Origin: Sorex araneus
Taxonomy: Eukaryota > Chordata > Mammalia > Eulipotyphla > Soricidae
Length of the DNA: 64,000 nucleotides
Assembly (NCBI RefSeq): GCF_027595985.1
Contig: NC_073306.1
Coordinates: forward strand, 151,584,919 to 151,648,918
Direction: 5' to 3'
In this document: in pieces, positions 19,965 through 30,456 of the stretch
How positions within the stretch are numbered: position 1 is the first letter of the stretch
Layout of the letters: every line of letters starts with the position of its first letter
Program-made: the position numbers and the translations under genes
The notes under the pieces: model-generated
The model's input: only the letters and a program-made list of their open reading frames with translations
Database searches by the model: none
Told to the model about the DNA's origin: nothing

Positions 19965-21510
19965 ATGTCAGATCAAAATGGGTTAAAGACCTCAATATCA
20001 GACCTGAGTCCATAAGGTACCTGGAGGAAAATGTAGGCAGAACCCTCCATGATACTGAAACTAAAGGTGTCTTCAAGGATCAACACCTCTGACCAAGCAA
20101 GTGGAAACAAATATAAACAAATGGGACTACATTAAACTAAGAAGCTTCTGCACCTCAAAAGAAACAGTGACTAAAATACAGAAAGAGCCCACAGAATGAG
20201 AAAAAATATTTACCCAATATCCATCAGATAGGGACTGAATATCCAGGATATATAAGACACTGGTAGAACTTTACAAGGAAAAAACTTCTAACCCCATCAA
20301 AAAATGGGGAGAAGAAGTGAACAGAAACTTCCTCAAAAAAGAAATTCAAATGGCCAAAAGGCACATGAAAAAAATGCTCTACCTGGCTAATCATCAGGAA
20401 GATGCAAATCAAAACAACAATGAGGTATTATCTCACACCACAGAGACTGGCACACATCAATGAGAACAAGAACAACCAGGGTTGGCCTGGATTCAGGGAG
20501 AAAGGGACTCTCCTTCACTGTTGGTGGGAATGCACAGGGGTTACTCCTGGCTCTGCACTCAGGAATTACCCCTGGCCATGCTCAGGGGACCATATGGGAT
20601 GCTGGGATTTGAACCCGGGTCGGCCGCGTGCAAGGCAAATGCCCTACCCGCTGTGCTCTCTCTTCAGCCCTGGTCAGCCTTTCTGGAAAACAATATGGAC
20701 AGTCCTTCAAAAACTAGAAACTGAGCTTCCATATGACCCTGCAATACCACTCCTGGGAATATACCTCAGAGATGCAGACAAACACAGTAGAAATGGCATC
20801 TGCACTTGTATATTTATTGCAGCATTGTTCACAATCTGGAAACAACCCGAGTGTCTGAGAACAGATACCTGGTTAAAGAAACTCTGGTACATCTACACTA
20901 TGGAATACTATGCAGCTGTTAGAAGAGACGAAATCATGAAATTTGCATGTAAGTGGAGGACATGGAGAGTATCATGCTAAGTGAAATGAGTCAGAAAGAG
21001 AGGGACAGGCATAGAATGACTACACTCATTTGTGGAGTATAAAGTAGCATAATATGAGACTACCTACAGGCAGGCAGTAGAGATAAGGGCCAGGATGATC
21101 ACGCCGTGGTCTGGAAGCCAGCCCCACATGCTGGGGGAAAAGGCAGTTGTGATGGAGCAGGAATAACTGAGTCAATAATGATTGGAGGGATGGCCCGGGA
21201 TGGGAGATGTGTGCTGAAAGTAGATCAAGGACCAAACATGGTGGCCTCTTAGTATCTATACTGCAGCTTGTAATGCCCCAAATTAGATGGAGTGAGAAGG
21301 ATTGTACCTGCCACAGAGGCAGGGAGTGGGATGGGGTGGGGGTGGCGGGAGGGACACTGGGAACAGTGGTGGTGGAACATGTGCACTGACAGAGGGATGG
21401 GTGCTCGGGCACTGTGTGACTGAAACGCAGTCAGACAAGTTTGTAACTGTATCTCACGGTGAGCCAGTAAAACTTATTTTTAAAATAAATAAATAAATAA
21501 ACAAACAAAC
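19965..21510 (+). mobile_element. L1 LINE: ORF2 C-terminal part and 3' UTR
   Basis: Frames in order match L1 ORF2: 'EKIFTQYPSD', '[14 protein letters not shown]', '[13 protein letters not shown]', 'GTLLHCWWE', then after a nested SINE '[13 protein letters not shown]', '[14 protein letters not shown]' and '[12 protein letters not shown]', with a stop at 20978-20980. The 3' UTR follows ('gagatgtgtgctgaaagtag', 'gcacactg'-type G-rich tract, 'ctgtatctcacggtgagcca') with an AAAT/AAAC tail ending near 21510. Upstream frameshifts and stops, plus the SINE, make it inactive. The relatively well-preserved C-terminus suggests it is not among the oldest L1s. Confidence 0.92.
20531..20671 (-). mobile_element. 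SINE-A nested in L1 ORF2, lacking A-tail
   Basis: Antisense SINE from 'gcacaggggttactcctggc' to 'tctcttcagccc'. The expected T-run and 'gggtcacacccggcgat' are missing, and no TSD is visible. The flanks join 'ctgttggtgggaatg' to 'tggtcagcctttctgg', that is HCWWE to QPFWK. The interruption still reads open within a 192-codon frame (20402-20980), by chance. Confidence 0.9.
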
Positions 21511-21860
21511 AAGCTGCTTCACAGAATTCTAACACCTCAGCTCTTGTCCAACTTTTCTGCATGTCATTTGATCTCCTTATAATAAAACCTAAAAATAAAA
21601 TAGTATTTTATCTTCTATATTTGAATCAAAAAAACCAAACCAAAACAAAACCAAATCCCAGGCAGTGGAGGTCACTTCTTTCCTCTTCTCCAAATCGCTT
21701 CTTTCATTTAACTAGTGTGGACAGACTCTATACCAGGGTACTCGGCAGTATCTCATCTAATTACTATCAACAACATAAGAATCGGAACTTCCCATTTTCC
21801 AGATGAGAGACCCGAGGTTTGAGAGCAAATGACAGAGTAAGAGCTGATCAGCTGCCGTAT
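21511..21860 (+). mobile_element. MIR-like ancient SINE within single-copy DNA
   Basis: About 21715-21850 resembles MIR: 'cagtatctcatctaattact' and 'cccattttccagatgagaga' followed by 'gacagagtaagagctgatc'. The flanking 21511-21714 is unassigned. Confidence 0.5.
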
Positions 21861-23340
21861 ATATAACCTCCTAAGTTAGGATTTCCTTGGGGAGGCGATG
21901 GTCGGGGGAGGGGGGTCCCCCAAGCAGTGCGCAAGTGGCCCAGGAACTTGTCTTGGGGATTTCCAACCCCCCAGGCCAGTGTTTCCATGCTAGGTCGGAG
22001 GACACAGTGCTGCTTGGACTCAGCAGTGCTGGGCGTCACCCTGAAGTGCTCGGGGGGCGTTCGAGGCCTCACTTGGAGATGCCCAATGGACTGTGCGGTG
22101 CTGGGGCTGGAACCAGGCCCCGCCCCGCGCTGGCCCCGCCCCACGCAGGACTCGCACCTCCATCTCCGTCGGATCTGTCTGCCCAGTCTCTGTGCAGAGC
22201 TCTCGCTCGGTTGCAGAAGCTGCTCGTGACTCCCGTATAGTCACACAGCAAGGCAGAGGAGGAGACGTCAGTGCCCTGTTCCCAGCGCAGGTCGGCAAGA
22301 GCCTGGTCCGTGTCACCGGCCCTGCTACGTGCCTACGCGCGCCAGGAGCTGCTCAGGGATGGACCATCTCTAAGAGGCTGTTCAGCAAGCGTTTCTCTCG
22401 GAAATGTTGGCGTCCGGTGCTCTGTGCAGAACCCACATTTCCGGAGCATACCCCGTGGCTCCGAAGGAAAAACACCAGGCAGGGTGCAGAGGCTAACGCC
22501 TGGCTCCAACTCTGCCGCCCTCTGCTGTGGGCTTCAGGGAAGCTGATCAACCTGTCTGGGCTTCTGCCTCTCCTCCAGGGCCTTTGACCCACCCCTGCAT
22601 CTGTTTGTGCTCCTTTGGCATGCTCCTGCGTTCCGACTCAGTCGAAGCCTGTCAGGACAGTGCTATTTAGAGTTGTGCAGGAAACGGTACTCGCAGTGGG
22701 AATTCAGAACCTTCTGTTAGTGGCCCGAAATAATCCCATAAATATAAACCAGGCTTCAGTTGCCGCTTCTTTTTATAAAGGAGAGGAGATATTTGAGAAG
22801 GACTCATCATCCCATTTGAAGCAGTCTTAAAATTGTGTGTGTGTTTTTTTAATGTAGGAGTACTGCTATTTATTCAGCCATTGATTAAGCTGATTCTTAC
22901 AATTGTTTTGATCACCTCCGTGGCCTCGCTCTCGGGGAACCCTCCTCTTTCAAACATGGTCTGTGGGAAGACTGACCGTTAAAACAGCAGCCAAGCCAGG
23001 CAGCCGCCGACCTTCTGGATCAGGGGTTCTGCAGGCTGGAGAGAATCCTGGAATATGTATTCTTTGTTTTCTTCCTCCTCATTTCTGGTACCACACTCGC
23101 TCTCTGTGCTCAAGGGTCTCCTCTAGGCATGCTCAGAAGCTGGGCATGATGCCCGGGGCGGCACCAGGGTCAGCTGTGGGCAAGATGAGCGCGTCGGCCC
23201 TGTGCTCCTCTCCAGCTTCCGTCAGAAGTGTTCTTCAGAAGCTTCCAGGGCACAGGATGTCCTTGGAGCCTGGTGACCTTGCGACATGATGCTGGGCGTG
23301 AGCCACCCTCCCTCCCCCAAGGCACGCGTTCCCCACCCAC
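21861..23340. other. GC-rich single-copy DNA, no gene recognised
   Basis: 22100-22340 is CpG-containing, with GC-box-like words (ccccgccccgcgc near 22119). About 22495-22580 looks like an antisense MIR fragment. An AT-rich patch near 22720-22910 (gccattgattaagctgattc) is not repetitive. Overlapping frames up to 164 codons occur on both strands without recognisable domains. Confidence 0.4.
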
Positions 23341-23549
23341 TTTTTAATTTTTTTAATTAATTTTTTTAAAAAACTTTTTTATTGAATCACTGTGAGATAG
23401 AACATTATGAAGCTGTTCATGATTAGGTTTCAGTCCTACAGTGTTCCAACACCCATCCCTCCACCAGTGCACATTCCCCAGCACCAGTGTCCCCAGGTTC
23501 CCTCCCATCATCCCCCCCCACCCCCTGCCTGCCTCTACTGCAAGTGCTT

Positions 23550-23580
<31 letters not shown>

Positions 23581-23745
23581 GTGACTCTCCTTTAGGGCAT
23601 TGTGGTTTGCAATATTGACTCTGACAGGATATCAAGAATATCCCTTTACCTCCTTCTAACCCTCAGGTCTTGTCCAGCGTGACCATTCCCAGCCATTATT
23701 GTTACACTGGTCTCTTCTCTGTCTTACCCACCCTCAGCCCACACA
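23341..23745 (-). mobile_element. L1 3' end, antisense
   Basis: T/A-rich start, 'ttttattgaatcactgtgag', 'cacccatccctccaccagtg', C-rich tract, a (TCTG)/(TC) run, 'gggcattgtggtttgcaata'. 5'-truncated. Confidence 0.88.
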
Positions 23746-24433
23746 CACTTGTGTTTAGTTCTGACCATTGGCCAGTTCTCCGAACCCCAGTTTTCCTGCC
23801 CCACCCACCTTCTGGAAAGTAAAATGGCTCCTTCAAGAGCTCTGGCCAGCTGGCGCTGAAGCCAGCCCGGGGCTGTGAGCAAGCTGCTCGCTCCTTGCTT
23901 GGTGCCCGCGAGTGCTCCTCTGTGCCCGGCGCACCGGTTACCAAGCCGCCCGCTAGGCGTTGCGTGCCAGCAGCTAAGCTGCTCAAGGGGCAACGGGCGA
24001 GCCCCAGCCTGCCCTGGGGTGTCAAGAGCTGGGGTGGGGATGGGAGCGGGAGAGTAGGGCCTGCATCCTGCACCCAGGCAGGAGGGAGCCAGGCCAGCTG
24101 GCCTCTGGGGGGGGGGGGACGGAGAGGGTTCCCGGAGGGCATCCGAGGGTGACAGGAAGGAGCCCAGTGATGGGATGAAGGGCAAATGGGCATAGTGAGA
24201 ACAGTGAGGAGAGGACACAGAGGTGGCCAGGGGGCCAGGGGCCGGGGGGCAGGCGAGCCGAGGGGGCCCGGGTCTCTGTGCCCTCCATCCTAAAGCGCAG
24301 CCGCAGATGTGGGCAGCTGGGCCCACACCTGAGAGTGTGAAACCGCCCCGCAGCCCTTTCTCTCCCGCTCTCCCGATTTCCTGCCCCTGCCCAGGGCCAG
24401 CTTCTGCTGTCCCGCCCTTTGCGTAAAGCCTTG
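23746..24433. other. GC-rich stretch, no gene recognised
   Basis: An antisense frame of 359 codons (23724-24803) spans this region, an L1 end and a SINE. It is proline- and glycine-rich and resembles no family I know. It most likely reflects high GC content. Confidence 0.45.
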
Positions 24434-24599
24434 GAGGGGGCTGGAGAGATAGTCCAGCAGACAGGGCGCGGGTCCTGCACACGCCAAGCCAGGTTGATCC
24501 CCGGCAACTCATCCTAGGGGTCCCCCAGGAGTGACCCCTGAGCACAGAGCGAGGAGTAAGGCCTGATATCGCCCCAAATACAACAACAACAACAATAAC
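24434..24599 (+). mobile_element. SINE-A, sense
   Basis: 'gggctggagagatagtccag', 'aagccaggttgatccccggc', 'ccaggagtgacccctgagca', tail of AAC repeats. Confidence 0.88.
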
Positions 24600-26062
24600 G
24601 CCTCCAAGGATTCCCGTGACGTGTCCAAGGGGCCCCACACTGCTCCCCGAGCCTCGCCTTCTATGCGCCCCCTTGCGCAGGGTCCACCAGGCGCCCCCTG
24701 CCAGGAGGTGGGTCCCCTTGTTCCTCCTTGTCCTCTCGTGGCCCCAAGTGTGTCTGGGCATCCCCGGGGCTCCCTGCAGAGCCGCACCCGACCATGTGTC
24801 CAACAGGCCTCCCCCGCGGTCCTGGAGCGCGCAGGTGCTCTTCCTCCCACCTCACCCCTGCAGGCCTCACTCCGGAGTGCCCGCCCACCCTCTGCCCTGC
24901 CTGCACCAGCTCTGTGCCCACCCGGCTCCAGCTCTCCCCCTGCATGGAGGCTGAGATGGGGCACGGCGCTGAGCGGGCTGGACGGGGCCACCTGGAATGG
25001 GCGCATGCTGAGCCCAAGCGCTTTAGGGATGGTGTCCTGGAGTCTTGTGTGTGTGTATGGGGGGGTCTCTTCTCCCCCGCCCTGTGGGGGGCTGAGTGCC
25101 CCCAGCTCAGGGATCAGGCTCAGAGGCACTGCCCCGCTTCCAGTGGGTTCAGGCCAAGCTTTGGGAGAGGCTCCTTCTTTGCCTCTTACTCAGCCTACGG
25201 GGCATGCAGAAACCCCCACCCCTCCCTGAGAGGGCAACTCTACATTCCTGGGGTCCTTCGGGGACCTTCAGGGTTCAGGGACAGGGCACAGGCTTTGCGT
25301 GTGGGCATGTGGAAGGCCCCTGCCCGCCCATCACCACTGCGGGCAAACTCTGAGCTCGGAACCAAGGGTAGCCTCTCAGGACCACTGGGTGTGGCCCTGG
25401 GCCCATAAATAATGACAGGAAAGTCAAATCAGACCTGAGTCAGGGGCGCTGGAGCTTGGGGCACTGCTCTTGATCTTGCACACGGGGTCCTGGTTTTCTG
25501 GGAACTTTCTAGAACAGATGGCTGGAAGCCTTTTGTCAGATTCTCCGAACCAACCCGTCTCAAGTGTCTGACCTGGGTCTGAGAAAGACTCACCGCTGGT
25601 CATGGCATGGGTGGCCACTCTGTCCCCTGTTATCCCAAAGCTTCCATTGCCCCGTCACTGGTCCTGTTTTGAATGAAACAAGGGGGAGAATAAATACCAG
25701 CAAACACAGGAATAATAACCGCTAGGCTTAAGGGGCGGGGGAGAAAACCCGCACAGAACAAAGCAAAAGGAAATACCCACTGCCAGCCAGCCACCCGTGC
25801 CTCGGTGAATGACAGGACACCCTTTCTCTTCTACTGTTTGAAAGATTGCTCAGGTGGGGTGGGGGAGGGAATGGCTCAATGACTCCCCTGCTCACACCGC
25901 TGGCTGGGAATCAGAGGTGCCCAATGAGGCCCCGCAGGGGCTGCTAGGACCCCTCGCTTGCAAGGTCCACAACCAAGCGTGGACACGACCCCTGATCACT
26001 GTGACAGTATCAGTAGAGGACAGCATGAGGGAAAAAATCATTTTAATAAGTCAATTGTTCCG
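24600..26062. other. GC-rich then mixed single-copy DNA
   Basis: No recognisable exon. Open frames in several registers reflect GC richness. Near 25345-25410 'ccactgggtgtggccctggg' looks like the end of an old SINE. Confidence 0.4.
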
Positions 26063-26125
26063 AGGGCTGGAGAAATAGGACCGTAGTTAAGGTGCTCACC
26101 TCAAATGCGGGGACCCTGCTTTGGG
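26063..26125 (+). mobile_element. SINE head fragment
   Basis: 'gagggctggagaaatagga', 'cctcaaatgcggggaccctg'. The rest diverges. Confidence 0.5.
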
Positions 26126-26274
26126 TGTGGCCCTGGGGGTGCAGGAGCACTGGCCAGGCAGTGATGAGATGCCGAGAGTGTCTTGGGGCTGCCTCAGTGC
26201 CACCTGGGGCCTCCTCCCTCTCTCACACACACTGTTCGTTATTTCTAAGATTTTCTATTTTAAAAAAGCATTGG

Positions 26275-26461
26275 CTTGGGGCCAGATGTACAGAGGGTAA
26301 GGCATTTGCCTTGCATGCAGCCCACCCAGGCTCGATCCTTGGCATCTAGTAGGATCCCAAGAGCACCAGAAAGAGTAATTTCTGAGTGCATAGCCAGGAA
26401 TAGCCCCTGAGCATTTCCGGATGTGACCCAAAAAGGAATAAAGAAAAAAAAAAGAAGAAAG
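26275..26461 (+). mobile_element. SINE-A, sense, with TSD
   Basis: 'ggggccagatgtacagaggg', 'cccaggctcgatccttggca', 'gcatagccaggaatagcccc', A-rich tail. TSD aaagcattgg at 26265-26274 and 26462-26471. Confidence 0.92.
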
Positions 26462-26529
26462 AAAGCATTGGTGATTAAAAAAATCACTCAAAGAAGAAAT
26501 CTTTCCTTGAAAGTAGAACAATAGCTAAA

Positions 26530-27810
26530 CTAGGGTGACCTAAAGGACTATCTGACAAGAACGAAACTCAAAACCCTATAAAACATGGAGGGAACAGATG
26601 AGCAGACAGGCCCAGAGGAAGACAGGTGGTGGTCTAGCAGGCACACGGCAAGGTCTCAGCAGCACTTATCAGTGTGGAGACCCAAAGCAAGGTGACAGGG
26701 AGATGCCAACTCACAGCAGCAAGAACAGCGAATATCAAAACGAGTGGGAGCAGGTTGTGCGGGCAGGGGTGCGGCGAGAAAGGGCCCCTCTTCCACCGCT
26801 GGTGGGAATGTCAGGTTCAATCCTCGTGGAAAACAGTACGGACAGTCCTCAGTCAACTTAGAACTGAGCTGCCACAGGACCCAACAATTCCATCTTCGGC
26901 CATCCACCCCCAGGACATAAAAATGTTCATTCACTGCAGCACTTAGTACAGTCGCTGCCGAGATATGGAATCAACTCAGGCGTCTAACGACAGATGAGTG
27001 GATTATGGGGATGTGCTCTATGTACCCAATGCAGCTCTACACAGCTGCAAGGAACAATGAAATCATGCAATTTGCTGCAACCTGGTTGTAAGGAAAAGGT
27101 CATCATGCCGAGGGAAGGAAGGCAGAAGAAGGAAGACAAACACAGGATGATCATACTCATCTCTGGCATAGAGAATAGCTGCACGAACAAATGTGAGGTA
27201 GCCAAGGAGGATGCCTCGGTCACTCTTGGCCCCAGAGTTTAGGGAGAAGGAGGACAGAGGAGGAAAGAAATCAAGAGGGGAAGGAAGAAAAGATGAAAGG
27301 GCGGTAATGGGGGAACAGGGGCCAGGCCATTAGATCCACCGGTGACATGGGAATGTGGCCTAATTATATACCCAAAGCACAGACTGAATCGCACTCAGAA
27401 CACGAGGGCTAAGCTGTGACCACTGAACTTTGTCATGTGCGTATCAAGATGTCAGGTGGGGGGGTAAGGCAGTGGGGGATAGAGTAGGGGAGCACTGGGG
27501 GAGGGAAGTGGACACTGGTGGTGGGGTTGGTGTTGAAATATTAGATGTGTAAAGCCTGACTATCAAAACCCACCTTTGTAAATTACATTTTTTTTTTTTT
27601 GCTTTTTGGGTCACACCTGGCAATGCACAGGGGTTACTCTTGGCTCTGCACTCAGGAATCATCCCTGGTGGTGCTCAGGGGACCATATGGGATGCTGGAA
27701 ATTGAACCCCAGGTCGGCCGCGTGCAGGCAAACGCCCTACTCGCTGTCCTATTGCTCCAGCCCCTGTAAATCACATTCTTTAGTGAAATAAAAATTATTT
27801 TTTAAAAAGT
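26530..27810 (+). mobile_element. Diverged L1: ORF2 C-terminus and 3' end
   Basis: Eroded counterpart of 19965-21510. 'ccgctggtgggaatgtcagg', 'gaaaacagtacggacagtcc', 'cacaggacccaacaattcc', 'ttcattcactgcagca' and 'gaacaatgaaatcatgcaat' follow the L1 order, then a G-rich 3' UTR and 'gtaaatcacattctttagtg' with an A-rich end. It is interrupted by a SINE. Confidence 0.78.
27589..27764 (-). mobile_element. SINE-A, antisense, inserted in L1 3' UTR
   Basis: T-run, 'gggtcacacctggcaatgca', 'gtgctcaggggaccatatgg', 'caggtcggccgcgtgcaggc', 'ctattgctccagcccc'. Flanks tgtaaattacatt and tgtaaatcacatt form a TSD with one mismatch. Confidence 0.94.
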
Positions 27811-27952
27811 CAAGCCCTTCTTTTATGATTTGGGGGAAGGCCTTTAAAACCTTCCTCTTCAAGTTTATAGAAGATACAGTTTGAGAAACAGCTTTTCTGG
27901 AAAGAAACTTGAATGTTTGAAAGTGAATTCAGAGCCAGAGACACAGTTCCAA

Positions 27953-28112
27953 TGGCTGGAGAGCATCTTTGCCCGTGAGAGGCTGGGGGTTGGCTCCCTA
28001 CACCTCCCAGGGCCTTTGAGTAGCACTTCCAGCAGTGACCTCGGGGCACCAAGGCAAGGGTAGCCCCCGAGTTCCACTGGGCATGGTCAAATCCAAAACA
28101 TAAAAAAAAAGT
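27953..28112 (+). mobile_element. SINE-A, old diverged, sense
   Basis: 'atggctggagagcatctttg', 'tggctccctacacctcccag', 'gtagcccccgagttccactg', A-rich tail. Confidence 0.65.
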
Positions 28113-28800
28113 AAAATTAATTTCCTCTCAAAGTAGTTTATGGGTTCACAGAAATGCTTTAAAGGGTAATTTTCATGTTCTGCAAAGCTCTATGCAAGAG
28201 CAAGGGCATAGTTTGGAAAGATGCTTTTTTTAATGGAGAGTCTCTTATTTAAATTGTTGTAAATTTTATTTCTTCAAGGAATAAAGCAAGTGAACTAAAT
28301 GTGCCCTGGGACACACTCCAGGACAAACCCTCTTATTTTTCTATTCTTAGCATCAGTGGAGGTTTTGAAAGCATAAATTTTAAACTGAACTTACAGTCGA
28401 CCCAACGTGAGAGCCACGATACTCAGGAACTATTAGATTTCCTAGAATAAATATAACTGGCATATCAGGACTCGCAACCGGCTGTTATTGCCACCGTGAA
28501 TACCTCGCAGACCCAGGCAAGCTACACTAGTTATTCTAGGTCCCCCAAATGAGCTCATTTGCACATCCCCAACCTCTAAGCCAATAATTGTGATACAATT
28601 GGAGTAGCTTTCGACAGCATTTGAGTCTCCTTCTACGACAGAGAAGACATTTAAACAATTCTTACGCCTGTGGGGAAGACATGTTGTTTTCTTTACCACT
28701 TGGTGAGTTAGGGCCAGGTTTACAGAGCCATGTATGTTTCTGTCTGGCTATGTCATCTTCTGCATTTGCAGGCATAAAAGTAATTTGACTGGCTTTAAAC
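28113..28800. other. AT-rich single-copy DNA; candidate conserved non-coding element
   Basis: No repeat signature. 28120-28420 is rich in non-repetitive AT words such as gaaatgctttaaagggtaat, ctctatgcaagagcaaggg and cttatttaaattgttgtaaa. The complexity differs from flanking transposon DNA. Functional conservation is conjecture. Confidence 0.35.
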
Positions 28801-28856
28801 CATTTTTTCTTTATTACATACATATGTATATATGAGTATATATATACATATATATG

Positions 28857-29097
28857 TGGGATGGAGCCATAGTGCAGCAGGTAGGGCGTTCACCTTGCAC
28901 ACGGCTGACCCGGGTTCAATTCCTCTGCTCCTCTCGGAGAGCCCAGCAAGCTACCGAGAGTATCCTGCCCGCATGGCAGAGCCTGGCAAACTACCTGTGG
29001 CATATTCAATATGTGAAAAACAGTAACAACACGTCTCGCAATGGAGACGTTACTGGTGCCCGCTCGAGCAAATCGATGAACAATGGGGTGACGGTAT
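28857..29097 (+). mobile_element. SINE-R, full length
   Basis: Head gagccatagtgcagcaggta and gacccgggttcaattcc, leader body 28922-29031, and RTE tail 29040-29092. The tail aligns to the RTE copy at 2492-2544 without gaps, 45 of 53 positions identical. A TA-rich stretch (28815-28855) precedes it. Confidence 0.95.
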
Positions 29098-29931
29098 AGT
29101 ATATAGGCAGTATATGTGTGCACACACATATGACTTTAAGTCCTGGTTCTGCTTTGCTGACAGAGACAAACTGAGGCAAGCTTAAAACTGCCACAAAGAT
29201 GCACATATGCAGGAGACGTCCAAGCATAAATTGAGCATTTACAGAGTGCAGCGAGTAATCTCACAGATTAGGGAGCTCTTGGTTCCACTGAGAATTGAGT
29301 ATGGGCTATAAAGGGCTCAGTTAGAGACTGGGAGAATAGAAAGCAAAGTGAAGTCAGCCCTAAAAATTTCCAAAGCAGATCAAACTGGCCTGCTGGAGCC
29401 CTATCAAAAAACGGGGAGAGAAAAAGAAAGAGATAGTTCTCAGAGGAAGACAGGTGACTGACGAGTTGGTACAGGAAAAAGGGCTCAGCATCACTCACTA
29501 CTAGAGAAATCGGAAGCTCACTCCATCCACACGGTCAGCCGAGGACAACAGGATGTGGGTACTCCTGACCAGAGCTCTGGAACCTGAGCAAAACCTCCCC
29601 AGGTCAGGTCTCGGTCTCTATTCACACTCTTACAGGACGTCATTTTTTTAACTATCATTTTGGTTCTATTTATTATCACTTCTGGTTCCATCCTAGACCG
29701 GAATGTCTGCAAAGTTTAGTAAGTGCTGTGTGACCCAGCTCTCTGATCATTTCTGAAACATCCACATAACTGCTGGGTTGTGGGAGGGTTTGGGGATATA
29801 TGGAGTGTGATAGCATTATCAGGACGCAGTGCACACTGACATTTAGTTCCTTTTTTCTTATATGTAAAGTGCTAAAGATATCAACACTGCACTCCTGCAC
29901 TCCTTTCTCTAAGAATCTCAGTGTGCGTGCA
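29098..29931. other. Single-copy DNA, no gene recognised
   Basis: No repeat or exon signature is visible. Frames are short and mutually overlapping. Confidence 0.4.

Positions 29932-29981
<50 letters not shown>
29932..29981. repeat. (GT)n microsatellite
   Basis: About 25 uninterrupted GT dinucleotides. It abuts the tRNA-like element at 29985-30052 and could represent that element's expanded tail. Confidence 0.97.
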
Positions 29982-29982
<1 letters not shown>

Positions 29983-29984
29983 TG

Positions 29985-30052
29985 TCAGGGATCAACCTTG
30001 AGCCTCACACATGCAAGGCCTATGCTCTATCAGTGACACCCCTGGCCAAGAG
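29985..30052 (-). mobile_element. tRNA-Ala-like short element (ID-like)
   Basis: Read on the minus strand: 'ggccaggggtgtcactgata', 'gcataggccttgcatgtgtg', 'gctcaaggttgatccctgac', followed by (CA)n. The layout matches 48131-48192. The TGC in the anticodon-loop position suggests a tRNA-Ala origin. It is not a functional tRNA gene because stems are disrupted and there is no tRNA 3' end. Confidence 0.6.
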
Positions 30053-30274
30053 TCTCACCATATTTCATAAGAAAAGGCATAAAAATAAAAAGACGAAAGA
30101 CTCCCACCACCTTTTAAGAAGGCGAGAGCCCTGATAACCATCAGCTCAATGGTGCTGATAGTGAACACAGCCCTGGAGTCCCATGGCTTCTCTGACCTAC
30201 CCCTGGACTAGATCCTGACTCAGTTTCCCTAGCCCAGCTCAGAAGGTCTTGGAATGGGTGTTCGGTTTGTGTGT

Positions 30275-30456
30275 TTTGTTTTTCTGAGAGGGAGGAGGGG
30301 TGTTGACCCGGCGGTGCTCAGGACTTACTCCTGGCTCTGCGCTCAGGAATCACTCACGGTGGGGCTCGGGGGACCCGAGGGGGCGCCGGGACCGAACCCG
30401 GGTCAGCGTGGTGCAAGGCAAACGCCCTACCTGCCGCCCCGTCCTCTGGCTCCAGC
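30275..30456 (-). mobile_element. SINE-A, antisense, GC-rich variant
   Basis: 'gacccggcggtgctcaggac', 'ctctgcgctcaggaatcact', 'gggaccgaacccgggtcagc', 'aaacgccctacctgccgccc'. Many CpGs are retained compared with other copies. Confidence 0.9.

Noticed and set aside
20402..20980. Intact 192-codon protein
   Set aside because: It is L1 ORF2 C-terminus read through an inserted SINE that happens to stay in frame.
23724..24803. 359-codon antisense open frame
   Set aside because: It runs through a SINE, an L1 end and GC-rich DNA, has low-complexity proline/glycine composition, no recognisable domain, and competing long frames on the other strand.
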